Origin: BCD1 sp942492125
GTDB lineage: Bacteria; Bacteroidota; Bacteroidia; Chitinophagales; Saprospiraceae
Length of the DNA: 64,000 nt
Reading direction: 5' to 3'
Assembly: GCA_942492125.1 (NCBI GenBank)
Contig: CALODM010000030.1
Coordinates: 1-64,000 of the forward strand
Shown here: piece by piece, positions 27,952-38,053 of the stretch
Numbering within the stretch: the first letter of the stretch is position 1
How the letters are laid out: every line of letters begins with the position of its first letter
The notes under the pieces: generated by a model
What the model was told of the DNA's origin: nothing
The model's input: the letters and a program-made list of their open reading frames with translations, nothing else
The model's database searches: none
Translations under genes and position numbers: made by a program

Positions 27952-30910
27952 CTACTCTACTACGATCATCTTTTTCGTAGCTATGTGTGTATCGGTTGCC
28001 ACCGTATAATACAAGGTTCCGGTTGCACCCAATGTCTTCGCTTCCAATACCATTACATTGTATCCTTGCTGACCATCCTGGAATAGTACCTTGAGGGTCT
28101 TTCCGGTCACATCCTGGATCGTGATCGTCACGGCAGCATCTTCCGGCAGGGTGTATCCGATGCGCGTCGATCCGTCAAACGGATTCGGCGTATTCTGGTA
28201 CACTGCAAAAATATCAGAGGTGGATTCATCTTCAAAGCTCAGGGCTAAATCCAGCAGCTCATCGGTTGCACTGTAGGCTTCCGCCCTTGTGATCGTCGAT
28301 CCGATACTGATCACCTCACTGAGAAGTACGTTGCGTTGTGCTGTAAAGCGCAAAGTAAACAATACTTCATCACCATTCAGTGTTTGCCCACCAGGCAAAT
28401 TCCAGCTTGCGGTAATCATACCTTGTTCGAGGAATGCCAATCCAAAATTGTCTGCTGTTGCCAGGCCATCATAATCCATACCTTCAAAACTCAGGGCTGT
28501 CCGGTCGAAGTTGAACGTAAACTGATACCCCTGGATGTTTTTAAGGTCTGCGGCGGTAAAGCTAATGTTGTATTGCTCTCCTGCTTTCATCCTCAGTTCT
28601 TCCGCCCTGAGGGTAAACAAACCTTGAACATTCCGTTCCTCCACACTGGTGGAATTTGGTGCTGCCGACAGATTAACATCTCCGATCTTAACAGCGATGA
28701 AATTCTCGTCGAGCATATCCTCTGCCAGGTCATTGATATTCCTGGTTTCCGGGAATTCTTCAGACCATGGATTAGCAGGATCCGGGAACAGATAATCAGC
28801 ATCCACAAACCGCCAACTGGTATTGTTAGGCAACTCGTCGAATAATCCGAGAATCAATTTTCTCAACTGGATCATATCTGCTGTTGTTATGGTGCCTGAA
28901 GCATTTGCATCGGCAGCAATCAACTTATATGGACTATCCAGTAATTGAATACTCAAAATATGTTTGGAGATCAGAATGAGGTCGAAAGTCGTCACACCGT
29001 TCAACGGGTTACTATCCAAATGAGGTGTAATGGTATAATCAAATCCATTTTCCACACCGTCAAAGAAATAGTGCCCAGAATCCGTGGTGTACTCAACAAG
29101 CGAAACGTTACCACTCAGGGTAAGTTCCACCCCTTCCACTCCTTCTGTTTCTTCTGTTTCGACAATACCTGCTATCATTGAAGCCGCGGTGACACAAGAC
29201 TCATGAGCCTGAACCAGCACATAGGTTTCACACCTGTCATAGTTGGGTCCTCCAACGGATCCATCCGGCTGAATGGCATACGGATTGAAAGCATTATCCC
29301 AGGCATAGATGTAAATCATTACTTCTTCCTCGTCATTGCAATCCAACACCAAACCTGTGGTCTCTGCAGCAGGAATCTCCGTTCCGTCATCCACATCAAT
29401 TACGCGATGAATTGAATAGGTCACAGGGCCAGAGCAATCTTCAATTGGTGAAGCAATGAAATCGGTCGCCCAGATAGCCATCGAACAACATCCGTCTGGC
29501 TGAGGCATCAAGGTAACCGTCAATCCATTGATACAGATTGGCGTCGGTGCCTTACAGTCTACCACTTCAAAAGGAACTTCTACCCATACAACATTCTCAC
29601 AACCATCTTCCACGTGGATTCCAAAACTATGGTTTCCTAAAGGATAGGTGCCACTGATTTCGTAAGTAATGGTACTGGTAGCTTCATCTCTGGATAACTC
29701 TACCACCGTTGCGTTTCCTTCAACCGAACCATCGGCAAAGGCATCAATAAATCCTTCTGCGATGACGACATCCAGGTCACACAACTCTTCTACGGTAAAG
29801 GTAATGGCTACGTCTCCGGTACAATCGGCAGACTCACTGCAGAAAGTATTGTATTCCCCAACCTGAACGGTAGGAGCGACATAATCGTACACCTTAATTA
29901 CCTGGGTGTATTGCCAGTGACCGATACTTGTCAGTTCCAAATTGATGGTACTATTTGCCCAATGCCCGTTTGGCTTCGGCAAGTTAGTACAGCGACTAGT
30001 ACCCTCGAAAGGATCCAGATTGGTTTCATCATTATCCCGGTCGACATAAGTGGTATAGATCGGATCATTACCATTCCAGGTAGTCCGAACCGTAACCCAA
30101 ACATCTTCATCTCCAGGATTTCCGTCACAATCTTCATCTCTGCCGATAACAACAGGAGCAGATTCTCCATCCCACTCACACCAATTGATCACCTTATAGG
30201 TTCGCAGTATCTTATAACATTCATCGCTGGTAGCCTCGTAAATTTCATCGTTTACATTTACGGTAATCAAATCACAAGCCAATGTGTTATAATCAATGGT
30301 ATCAGGATTTGGAATGCCACATTCGGCCTCCGTATCCTTAGGGAATTTGATTTCGTAATTATGAACTTCGTAAACAGTAATTACCTGCTGACAAGCATTT
30401 TGTGAGATCAGTCCCCAATCATCAACTGCGCGGAAAGTACGGATAACGGTACCCCAGCCACAATCGTTGAGGTTGTTGGTCACACCGATTTGTTCTGCGT
30501 AGGAACCATTACAATTGTCTTCTGACCAGGCTTCCCCGAATGTTTCGTTCAGCTGATCGACATCATCCCAATCAATATGCAACAATACTTCGTCATCGCA
30601 ATGCAAACTGGTACTGTGTGGCGCATAACAGAACGGATTGGTTTTATCTTCCACCAATATTTCTAACCAACACATATTGGTATTACCTGCGGCATCCTCT
30701 ACCAATAACTGGATGACAACAAATTCGTTGATATCATCACAATCAAACTCAGCGTAATCACCCCACTGGCCACCGACACGACGCACCTGTAAGGATACTT
30801 CACTGCAGTTATCGTGACTGCCTTCATCGACATCTTCGGCATAAATGCGGGCATAACCCTCGCCTCCAATGGAAATCTGTAATTCATCATCACAGATGGC
30901 AATAGGTTCA
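27952..30910 (-). repeat. Shared 3' module, copy in gene B
   Basis: This is the second copy of the ~2.95 kb module described at 4377-7330. It begins at PIAICDDELQISIG and runs to the stop. The two copies are nearly the same length (about 2,943 and 2,953 bases from landmark to stop), so there have been few indels since duplication. Confidence 0.85.
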
Positions 30911-33900
30911 ATCATGTCTTCAACCGTCACTTCAAAACTACACTGTGAGGTTCTCAAACATTCATCCGTAGCGGTATAGGTAACCGTAAAGGTGCCTATT
31001 GGCAAATTACTGACTACATAATCTCCGAAATAATCAATGACCACTCCACCGTTGACACTAGCTGTAAAAGTAGCATTGGAACAACTCTCCAAAATACCAG
31101 GATCCGGCAGTACAAAGGTTGCTGTACAACCAAACGGCCCTGTCGAAACGGTCATATTTTCAGGACAATCCATTAATGGTCCGCTCTGATCCAATACTTT
31201 GATCACCTGGATGTGTTCCAGAGGATTTTCACCGGACTCAACAGGCAGGCAAGTATTCAGTACTTTCCATGTTCTAAGTATCTCATAACTACCCGGACAA
31301 ATAGCATAAACTTCATCCGTCCAGAGGTAAGAAGCGGAACAATAATTCACTCCAAAGACATCGGTACTACCATCTACGGTAGGATAACCGGTCACATCCG
31401 GATGGGTCAAACCTGGATCATTGATCACTGCTGCACAATCCAGGGCATCCAGCGTAATATTGTCATAATTTGGCGGGAAGTCAATATCTGCCAAATCAAA
31501 CGCTTCAATGGTAATGGTCTGAATACATTCGGAACTATTGCCAACACCATCTGATACGGTCCATGTTCTGGAAATAACAACCCGAGGGTCCTCACAATCT
31601 CCATTGTCCTCGATGACATCATCATAAGAAACGCTGGCTCCGCCGGGTACGCAAGAAGTAATAATAGGTTGGCCCAGATTTTCGGGACTGGTATCTTCAT
31701 TACAACTCACACTCACATCTACCGGACAAATAAATTCCGGAATTTCGTAAAAATCAACATTGATGAGTCCCCAGCAACATTCTTCCGTTTCAGGAATACA
31801 GATCTTAACCACCAATTGCTGTCCCACTTCATTGAGCGTAATAAAAGGACTGGTAGGAATCATAGCTCCTCCCGGTTCAGGTCCGTAACAAACAATGACC
31901 TCATAATTCTCATAACAACCATGGTTGTCGCCGAGCAGAATCATATCCGCCGTTATTTCGGTAACACAATCCGGTCCGAGGCTTACGTTGATCTCCCCGA
32001 AGCATGCCAGTGTTTCATCCACTGGTTCGAATTCCAGTACGATGACATTGAAACTACAATCCACACTATTTCCGGCAGCATCGGCAATGGTAACATTCAC
32101 CTCGGTAGTACCGATTTCAAAGAAACTGGTCAACGGAGGATCAGCATCAATCGTTAATATCCCACAGTTATCATCGAGCACAGGAAAATCGAGCGACCAC
32201 GTGGTACCACATTCTTCAGGTCCCAGTTGGATAGTAACATCCTCAGGACATTCAAGTACCGGAGGCTCTACATCAAGCACTTCCACGGTAAAGCTACATT
32301 CGCTAATATTTTCAGCACCATCTGTGAGCAAGTAAACAACGGTAGTAACGCCAACTGGGAACTCATAACTTTCCAGTGTACCCCAATCCTGTTCCGCTAC
32401 CGAACCGTTTCCTACAATCGCTCCGGATTCATCCAGATACCTGATCTGCATTTCACCTCCAGGACAATTATCAAACAATACAGGGTGATTCCACTCAAAG
32501 ACAGCGCTACAATCACCGGGTTCATTATTTATGACGACACTCTCCTGATAAAATGGCAATCTTGCGCTGACTTCTATCCTCCATTCGAGGAGGCTTGCTG
32601 TAGCATCACTCAAACCACCGTTATGGCTCACTTGCAAAATCCAGTCGCCCTGTGCCAAGGTACCATTCAATACTTCAAGGCTGTTAATCGGTGCAAAATC
32701 ATACCCCAGATTTAAGGCGAAACACTGGAAAACGATATCGTTTGGCGCGTCACTATCTAAAGTAAACTGCCATCCATCGTTCGTACCACAGATCGCGTCT
32801 GCCAAAACTACTTCAACGCCTGTTGGACTTATCAGCGTAAAGCTCAAATCTCCAAAGGATTCCGTATTGCCTTCTATGTAAACATTCAAATCAGCTATCT
32901 CAAACTGATTCGGAATATTGATCACAGAAGATTCACATACTGCCAACTCAATATCAGTGGCATTGTCATTTGTGAAGATCTGGTAATCTCCGTACATGCC
33001 ACACTGAGGCAATTCATGATCTTCTACCGTTATATGGAAGGTACATTCATACCTGTTTGGCAATTTGGCCTGGAGCGCCGTAACATGACCATTCCAGTCG
33101 TAAACAGGAAGTGTCGGATTCAGGCTTCCAATAGAATTAGCATAACACGGTGCAGGAACAAGATAATCTGAAGGACCATTGCTGTCCCATACTGTATGGC
33201 GAATCAGCCCTCCTGAATTGACAGGATTTGTACCTACCCAGTCCGTTAAGCCGACCAGTGCCATACTACCCTGCCCTACTGGATTATAATCTCCCAGAAC
33301 GACAACATCCAAAACAACGCTTGAGTGACTTATCACATAAGCAGCTCCCTGTGTTGCCGGAAGCTCAGTTGCTCCGGGCACATTGAAGAAATGATTAGCC
33401 GGATCATCCGTGCCTTCACCAAAGTGGATGGTAAGTACCTGACCTGGCAGGAGGACTACTCCTGAAGGCACAGCATAAACGTCTGAACCTCCCAAATAAA
33501 GTCTTTCTATATTCAGGCAACTGACATCCATGGCTGCCGGGCCGAAGTTGGTCACTTCAAGGAAATCTGCATTTGCCGGAACGGTAGACAGAAAATCAGG
33601 AACAGGATCTGTTGATCCCAGACCAGCCTGCCATTCATGCGTAACTTCGGTAATCAGCAATAACGGCTGATCCTGAGCCAGGTAGGTTACCACTGAGGTT
33701 CCCTGATCAAACACACTTCCTGAGGCATCTGCCAATCCACTAAACAATTCATTTCCTGAAAGATCACTTACCTGGTAAATAACCGACAGGTTCTCTTCAC
33801 AATTATCCGTAAAGGAAGGAGTGATATTTTCAACAACAGCACCACATTCTGCCGGATCCATAACTACCGTTAAATCCTCAGGGCATCCATCCCCATCCAG

Positions 33901-34398
33901 TGGTTCAGGAGTTGCTTTGTCATTAACAATAATCTTCTGGGTACAAACCGTACTGTTGCCTGCATCATCAAAGGCGGTAAACTCAACAATGGTCGTTCCG
34001 ACAGGGAACATATCCCCTGTTGTTAAACCTGTACCATCTGTCTGTACTACCCCTGCAGGACCACAATTATCCGTAGCCAAAGGCAGGGTGAAGTTGACAA
34101 ATGCAGCACACATTCCCGGGAGGGTATTGACCTTGATATCAGGTTGTGGACAGTTGAGGAATGTCGGCGCGATGGTATCAACCAAAGTAAGCGTCACACC
34201 ACAAGTGTCAATATTACCATTCACATCAACTACGGTAAGTACCACCTCAAGCATATCTCCATGGGCCGCACCAAACAAGGTTCCTGGCCAAGGCTGCTGG
34301 AATACGGTATCTAATGGAGAACAGTTGTCAATAACCAGATCGGCACTTAAATTCGGTACTATGCCTGCACACACATTCTCTTCCACGTAAACAACCAT
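27952..34398 (-). CDS. Gene B 3' segment: HYR domains, lamin-tail and P domains, dockerin, cohesin-like domain, T9SS sorting domain
   Basis: The ORF has 2,148 residues; its apparent start (MVVYVEEN) continues a HYR domain whose preceding part (SAPVITCPED) is readable upstream in the same frame. It begins with HYR domains (CPQPDIKVNTLPGMCAAFV). Then comes a lamin-tail-like domain (about 33.0-33.66 kb; LLITEVTHEW, ADFLEVTNFGPAAMDVSCLN) set inside a HYR domain, and a proprotein-convertase P-like domain (about 32.56-32.95 kb; DLNVYIEG, LISPTGVEVVLAD, GDWILQVSHNGG). After more HYR domains it carries the module shared with gene A: Cys-rich region, dockerin (GVTTFDLILISKHIL; DANASGTITTADMIQLRKL), cohesin-like domain (IQGYQFTFNFDRTALSF) and the T9SS sorting domain ending KKMIVVE. 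Expected location is the outer surface. Confidence 0.9.
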   Translation of the reverse strand: MVVYVEENVCAGIVPNLSADLVIDNCSPLDTVFQQPWPGTLFGAAHGDMLEVVLTVVDVNGNIDTCGVTLTLVDTIAPTFLNCPQPDIKVNTLPGMCAAFVNFTLPLATDNCGPAGVVQTDGTGLTTGDMFPVGTTIVEFTAFDDAGNSTVCTQKIIVNDKATPEPLDGDGCPEDLTVVMDPAECGAVVENITPSFTDNCEENLSVIYQVSDLSGNELFSGLADASGSVFDQGTSVVTYLAQDQPLLLITEVTHEWQAGLGSTDPVPDFLSTVPANADFLEVTNFGPAAMDVSCLNIERLYLGGSDVYAVPSGVVLLPGQVLTIHFGEGTDDPANHFFNVPGATELPATQGAAYVISHSSVVLDVVVLGDYNPVGQGSMALVGLTDWVGTNPVNSGGLIRHTVWDSNGPSDYLVPAPCYANSIGSLNPTLPVYDWNGHVTALQAKLPNRYECTFHITVEDHELPQCGMYGDYQIFTNDNATDIELAVCESSVINIPNQFEIADLNVYIEGNTESFGDLSFTLISPTGVEVVLADAICGTNDGWQFTLDSDAPNDIVFQCFALNLGYDFAPINSLEVLNGTLAQGDWILQVSHNGGLSDATASLLEWRIEVSARLPFYQESVVINNEPGDCSAVFEWNHPVLFDNCPGGEMQIRYLDESGAIVGNGSVAEQDWGTLESYEFPVGVTTVVYLLTDGAENISECSFTVEVLDVEPPVLECPEDVTIQLGPEECGTTWSLDFPVLDDNCGILTIDADPPLTSFFEIGTTEVNVTIADAAGNSVDCSFNVIVLEFEPVDETLACFGEINVSLGPDCVTEITADMILLGDNHGCYENYEVIVCYGPEPGGAMIPTSPFITLNEVGQQLVVKICIPETEECCWGLINVDFYEIPEFICPVDVSVSCNEDTSPENLGQPIITSCVPGGASVSYDDVIEDNGDCEDPRVVISRTWTVSDGVGNSSECIQTITIEAFDLADIDFPPNYDNITLDALDCAAVINDPGLTHPDVTGYPTVDGSTDVFGVNYCSASYLWTDEVYAICPGSYEILRTWKVLNTCLPVESGENPLEHIQVIKVLDQSGPLMDCPENMTVSTGPFGCTATFVLPDPGILESCSNATFTASVNGGVVIDYFGDYVVSNLPIGTFTVTYTATDECLRTSQCSFEVTVEDMIEPIAICDDELQISIGGEGYARIYAEDVDEGSHDNCSEVSLQVRRVGGQWGDYAEFDCDDINEFVVIQLLVEDAAGNTNMCWLEILVEDKTNPFCYAPHSTSLHCDDEVLLHIDWDDVDQLNETFGEAWSEDNCNGSYAEQIGVTNNLNDCGWGTVIRTFRAVDDWGLISQNACQQVITVYEVHNYEIKFPKDTEAECGIPNPDTIDYNTLACDLITVNVNDEIYEATSDECYKILRTYKVINWCEWDGESAPVVIGRDEDCDGNPGDEDVWVTVRTTWNGNDPIYTTYVDRDNDETNLDPFEGTSRCTNLPKPNGHWANSTINLELTSIGHWQYTQVIKVYDYVAPTVQVGEYNTFCSESADCTGDVAITFTVEELCDLDVVIAEGFIDAFADGSVEGNATVVELSRDEATSTITYEISGTYPLGNHSFGIHVEDGCENVVWVEVPFEVVDCKAPTPICINGLTVTLMPQPDGCCSMAIWATDFIASPIEDCSGPVTYSIHRVIDVDDGTEIPAAETTGLVLDCNDEEEVMIYIYAWDNAFNPYAIQPDGSVGGPNYDRCETYVLVQAHESCVTAASMIAGIVETEETEGVEGVELTLSGNVSLVEYTTDSGHYFFDGVENGFDYTITPHLDSNPLNGVTTFDLILISKHILSIQLLDSPYKLIAADANASGTITTADMIQLRKLILGLFDELPNNTSWRFVDADYLFPDPANPWSEEFPETRNINDLAEDMLDENFIAVKIGDVNLSAAPNSTSVEERNVQGLFTLRAEELRMKAGEQYNISFTAADLKNIQGYQFTFNFDRTALSFEGMDYDGLATADNFGLAFLEQGMITASWNLPGGQTLNGDEVLFTLRFTAQRNVLLSEVISIGSTITRAEAYSATDELLDLALSFEDESTSDIFAVYQNTPNPFDGSTRIGYTLPEDAAVTITIQDVTGKTLKVLFQDGQQGYNVMVLEAKTLGATGTLYYTVATDTHIATKKMIVVE

Positions 34399-34544
34399 AT
34401 CCTCCGGACAAGTGATTACCGGAGCCGAATCGTCTACCAGGAATACCTGTGCAGTACAAGTTGTTGTATTACCTGCCTCATCGGTCTACCTGTAAATAAA
34501 CCGTTATCGGTGAATTCACCAGGTCGTTGATACCAAAGACAATT

Positions 34545-35879
34545 TCATGGGGTATAATTGATATTATCAAGACTTACTCGTATACATAATATGGACTCAG
34601 GTGCAGTACAATTATCCGTCGTTCCGGCATCTAATCGATCCGGTGTCAGAATAAATTCACAATCTGCTCCTACCGGTACGGTAATATCCTGGCAAAGTAT
34701 CTCGGGATCTTCTTTATCCAAAACCTCTATATAGAAGGTGCAGTATTCGGAATACCCAAGTTCCGGGATAGACGGGATACTCGCTCGAATAGAAACTTTC
34801 GTGAGTCCGACATTGTACATCAACCCACTCGGCTGACCTTCTATCCATGTATCCAACGGAACATCCATGGCACCTACTCCTTCCAGTTTAAATTCAATTA
34901 GACTGTCGGGAGCTGCTGCGCAAGTGATGATTTCAGCCGGTGGAAAATTCACAAAGGCCTGACACCATCCCAGGTCATTATCTACCGTAATGGTATCTGC
35001 TACTGCCGGACAAAGGATGTCAACATAGCAATCCAAATAAACCGGGGTAGGGTCATCGTCATTGGTGGGATCTCCATCACCATCCGGATCAGGATTCGTT
35101 CCATCCTGAGAATCATCTGTTACTGGTGTTCCGCCCGGAGAAACGGCATTACCCGTTGCTGTATTAAAGTATGGTCCCGGATTCCCTCCCGGAGCCACTC
35201 TTACTGTAAGATAGATAGCACCTTCCTCACCAGGCATTAAGATTTCTCCCGCTGTGATCAGGTTCAGATCGGTGATACCGTTGTAGTTTACATTTACTGC
35301 AAATTCTTCACTTTCTACTCCTACGACCATCCAATCCTGAGCACCGTTGAAGGTAGCTGCCAGATCATCAATTACAGATTGTAATTCCAGATCGACATCT
35401 CCAAGGTTTTCAAGTCTAATTTCATAGGTAAGCAGGTAATAATCGTCCACATCAAGTGTTGGCCCCTGGCTTACGCGTTTGGTTACACCCAAAATTGGAT
35501 CCTGAGAGAACATTATTGGTGTTGGATCACTCTCATCAGTCCCTTCCGGATTACCGTCACCATTCGGATCCGGATCAGCACCATCATCGGATATATCATC
35601 TGTTATGGAACCATCCGGAGCTGTACCCTGGGCTGTTGCTGTGTTGAAAAAGCTTGTTTGCGAAGCATCACAATTGACTACATTGATCGTCAACAGCACC
35701 GCACCCTTATCGCCTACCGGCAGATCATTACCAGCGGCCAGCAATTCGGTTACCGTCGTGCCGTTGAAGGATGGATTAACAATAAAATCATCCGAAGTCA
35801 AACTCGAAACAGTTACCTCACACGTTGCCGGGAAGGCAGCTGCCAGATCATCTACCAGACTGATATCAGCGAGGTTCAC
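34545..35879 (-). CDS. Gene B fragment: last DUF11-like repeats and a HYR domain
   Basis: This 444-codon open stretch continues in the same frame as 35934-36266 after one stop codon (VQTT-C-stop-PDGSANV). It holds the end of the tandem repeat array, one diverged DUF11-like copy (ILGVTKRVSQGPTLDVDDYY) with no near-identical partner, and a HYR domain (CYVDILCPAVADTITVDND). It loses frame at about 34,550 (…VSLDNINYTP-stop), and a second frame change occurs near 34,487 before 27952-34398 resumes. It is part of gene B, not an independent gene. Confidence 0.75.
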   Translation of the reverse strand: MNLADISLVDDLAAAFPATCEVTVSSLTSDDFIVNPSFNGTTVTELLAAGNDLPVGDKGAVLLTINVVNCDASQTSFFNTATAQGTAPDGSITDDISDDGADPDPNGDGNPEGTDESDPTPIMFSQDPILGVTKRVSQGPTLDVDDYYLLTYEIRLENLGDVDLELQSVIDDLAATFNGAQDWMVVGVESEEFAVNVNYNGITDLNLITAGEILMPGEEGAIYLTVRVAPGGNPGPYFNTATGNAVSPGGTPVTDDSQDGTNPDPDGDGDPTNDDDPTPVYLDCYVDILCPAVADTITVDNDLGWCQAFVNFPPAEIITCAAAPDSLIEFKLEGVGAMDVPLDTWIEGQPSGLMYNVGLTKVSIRASIPSIPELGYSEYCTFYIEVLDKEDPEILCQDITVPVGADCEFILTPDRLDAGTTDNCTAPESILCIRVSLDNINYTP

Positions 35880-35933
35880 ATTGCCAAAGTTCTCGATATT
35901 GAATTCGAAAGTTACATTGGCACTACCATCCGG

Positions 35934-36266
35934 CTAGCACGTAGTTTGTACGTTGCGCTTCGCAACACCGATTTGCGGCATTTGATCAAAGCTCACAGGC
36001 GTACCACTCTCTTCATCCGGATTATCATCACCATCATCGCCATCAGGATCAGAACCATCAACCGAATCATCGGTGGTTACAGAACCGTCCGGTGCCGTAC
36101 CCTGGGCAACGGCTGTATTGATGAAGCTCGTTTGGGTATCATCACAGTTCGCGACATTGATCGTCAGGAGTACTGCGCCTTTATCGCCTACCGGCAGATC
36201 ATTGCCTGCAGTGAGTAATTCAGTTATCGTTGTACCATTGAAGGCATGGATTGACGATAAAATCAT
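35934..36266 (-). CDS. Gene B repeat fragment
   Basis: A 110-codon open stretch within one DUF11-like repeat. It ends at a TAG created where the usual LLPDG codons read C-stop-PDG; a paired deletion and insertion within six bases would explain this, since the frame is unchanged beyond it. The apparent start (MILSSIHAFNG) is out of register with the repeat. Confidence 0.5.
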   Translation of the reverse strand: MILSSIHAFNGTTITELLTAGNDLPVGDKGAVLLTINVANCDDTQTSFINTAVAQGTAPDGSVTTDDSVDGSDPDGDDGDDNPDEESGTPVSFDQMPQIGVAKRNVQTTC

Positions 36267-36534
36267 CCGAAGTCAGACTCATCACACTTACCTCACACGT
36301 TGCCGGGAAGGTCGCTACCAGATCATCGATCAGACTGATGTCACTCAAGTTCACATTGCCAAAGTTCTCGATGTTGAATTCGAAAGTCACATTGGCACTA
36401 CCATCTGGTAGCAATGTTGTCTGCACATTGCGCTTCGCAACACCAATTTGTGGCATCTGATCAAACATCACAGGCGTTCCACTATTCCTCATCAGGATTA
36501 TCGTCGCCATCATCACCATCAGGATCAGAGCCAT
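36220..36534 (-). CDS. Gene B repeat fragment
   Basis: A 104-codon piece of the repeat (MPQIGVAKRNVQTTLLPDG...). It loses frame near 36,245 where a base is added after the codons for NPxFNG. The apparent start is not a real initiation site. Confidence 0.5.
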   Translation of the reverse strand: MALILMVMMATIILMRNSGTPVMFDQMPQIGVAKRNVQTTLLPDGSANVTFEFNIENFGNVNLSDISLIDDLVATFPATCEVSVMSLTSDDFIVNPCLQWYNDN

Positions 36535-37195
36535 CTACGGAAACATCCGTGGTCATCGACCCATCAGGTGCCGTACCTTCAGCTATCGCTACATTAAAGA
36601 AGCTCGTTTGAGTTTCACTACAGTTAGCTACTTTGATGGTTAAGAGCACTGCGCCTAAATCACCTACATCCAAGTCATTTCCAGTGGCCAGTAATTCCAT
36701 TACGGTTATTCCATTGTAAGCCGGGTTCACTACAAAATCATCGGAAGTCAGGTTTAATACGGTTGGCTCACAAGTGGCTGGAAATGCCATCACCAGATCA
36801 TCCATCAAACTGATATCAGCGAGGTTCACATTGCCAAAGTTCTCGATATTGAACTCGAAAGTAACTTCAGCGCTGCCATCTGGCAATAATACTGTCTGGA
36901 CATTGCGCTTCGCTACACCGATTTGTGGCATTTGATCAAAGCTCACAGGTGTACCACTCTCTTCATCCGGATTATCATCGCCGTCAACGCCATCAGGATC
37001 CGCACCATCGACAGAATTGTCCGTTGTCAAGGAACCATCGGGTGCTGTACCTGTGGCAGTAGCTATATTGATGAAGTCCGTTTGAGTAAAACTACAGAAT
37101 TCAACGTTTATCGTGATGAGCACCGCGCCCTTATCTCCAATCGGGAGATCATTGCCGGCAGCAAGTAATTCAGTAATCGTTGATGCCATTGTCAT
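36482..37195 (-). CDS. Gene B repeat fragment
   Basis: A 237-codon open stretch covering one and a half repeat units. One unit is more diverged (VLNLTSDDFVVNPAYNG; NDLDVGDLGAVLLTIKVANC), so the array is not fully homogenised here. It ends by an extra base near 36,485 within the DEES segment. Confidence 0.55.
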   Translation of the reverse strand: MTMASTITELLAAGNDLPIGDKGAVLITINVEFCSFTQTDFINIATATGTAPDGSLTTDNSVDGADPDGVDGDDNPDEESGTPVSFDQMPQIGVAKRNVQTVLLPDGSAEVTFEFNIENFGNVNLADISLMDDLVMAFPATCEPTVLNLTSDDFVVNPAYNGITVMELLATGNDLDVGDLGAVLLTIKVANCSETQTSFFNVAIAEGTAPDGSMTTDVSVDGSDPDGDDGDDNPDEE

Positions 37196-37220
37196 AAGGC
37201 CAGGATTGATGATAAAATCA

Positions 37221-37460
37221 TCAGAAGGTCAGACTCATCACCGTTACCTCACAAGTGGGTGGGAAAGTTGCTGCCAGGTCATCTATCAAGCTGATATCAC
37301 TCAGGTTTACATTACCAAAGTTCTCGATGTTAAATTCGAAAGTTACATTGGCACTACCATCCGGCAGCAGTTCTGTCTGCACATTGCGCTTCGCTACACC
37401 AATCTGTGGCATTTGATCGAAGCTCACGTGTTGTACCACTCTCTTCATCCGGATTATCAT
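37221..37460 (-). CDS. Gene B repeat fragment
   Basis: A 79-codon piece reading from DQMPQIGVAKRNVQTELLP to EVTVMSLTF. It is bounded by an added base in the 'cacgtgttg' stretch near 37,428 and by an added G near 37,227. Both depart from the otherwise constant repeat sequence. Confidence 0.45.
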   Translation of the reverse strand: MIIRMKRVVQHVSFDQMPQIGVAKRNVQTELLPDGSANVTFEFNIENFGNVNLSDISLIDDLAATFPPTCEVTVMSLTF

Positions 37461-37605
37461 CGCTGTCTACACCATCCGGATCGGAACCATCTACCGAAGT
37501 ATCCATGGTCATCGATCCATCCGGTGCTGTACCGGTCGCATTGGCTGTATTTGTAAAACTGGTTTGTGTATCATCACAGTTGGCTACATTGATCGTCAAT
37601 AGCAC
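37354..37605 (-). CDS. Gene B repeat fragment
   Basis: An 83-codon piece (MLLTINVANCDDTQTSFTN... to DEESGT) whose last ~25 residues are out of frame after the added base near 37,428. It overlaps the next fragment in another frame. Confidence 0.45.
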   Translation of the reverse strand: MLLTINVANCDDTQTSFTNTANATGTAPDGSMTMDTSVDGSDPDGVDSDDNPDEESGTTRELRSNATDWCSEAQCADRTAAGW

Positions 37606-37630
37606 TGCGCCTTTATCGCCTACCGGCAGA

Positions 37631-38053
37631 TCATTGCCTGCAGCGCAGTAATTCTGTAATTGCTACGCCATTGTATAATGGATTGACTACAAAATCATCA
37701 GAGGTCAGACTCATCACAGTTACTTCACAAGTTGCCGGGAAAGTCGCTGCCAGATCATCGATCAGACTGATATCACTCAGATTTACATTACCAAAGTTCT
37801 CGATGTTGAATTCAAAAGTTACATTCGCACTACCATCCGGCAGCAGTTCTGTCTTCACATTGCGCTTCGCTACACCAATTTGTGGCATCTGATCGAAGCT
37901 CACAGGCGTACCACTCTCTTCATCCGGATTATCATCGCCATCATCGCCATCAGGATCAGAACCATCTACGGAAGTATCCGTGGTCATGGAACCATCCGGA
38001 GCTGTACCTGTTGCTATAGGCTGTATTGATAAAGCTTGTTTGGGTATCATCAC
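37631..38053 (-). CDS. Gene B repeat fragment
   Basis: A 140-codon piece containing almost a whole repeat (ATGTAPDGSMTTDTSVDG through NPLYNGVAITELL). It ends through an extra base in 'gcagcgcagtaa' near 37,642. The apparent start is out of register. Confidence 0.5.
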   Translation of the reverse strand: MMIPKQALSIQPIATGTAPDGSMTTDTSVDGSDPDGDDGDDNPDEESGTPVSFDQMPQIGVAKRNVKTELLPDGSANVTFEFNIENFGNVNLSDISLIDDLAATFPATCEVTVMSLTSDDFVVNPLYNGVAITELLRCRQ

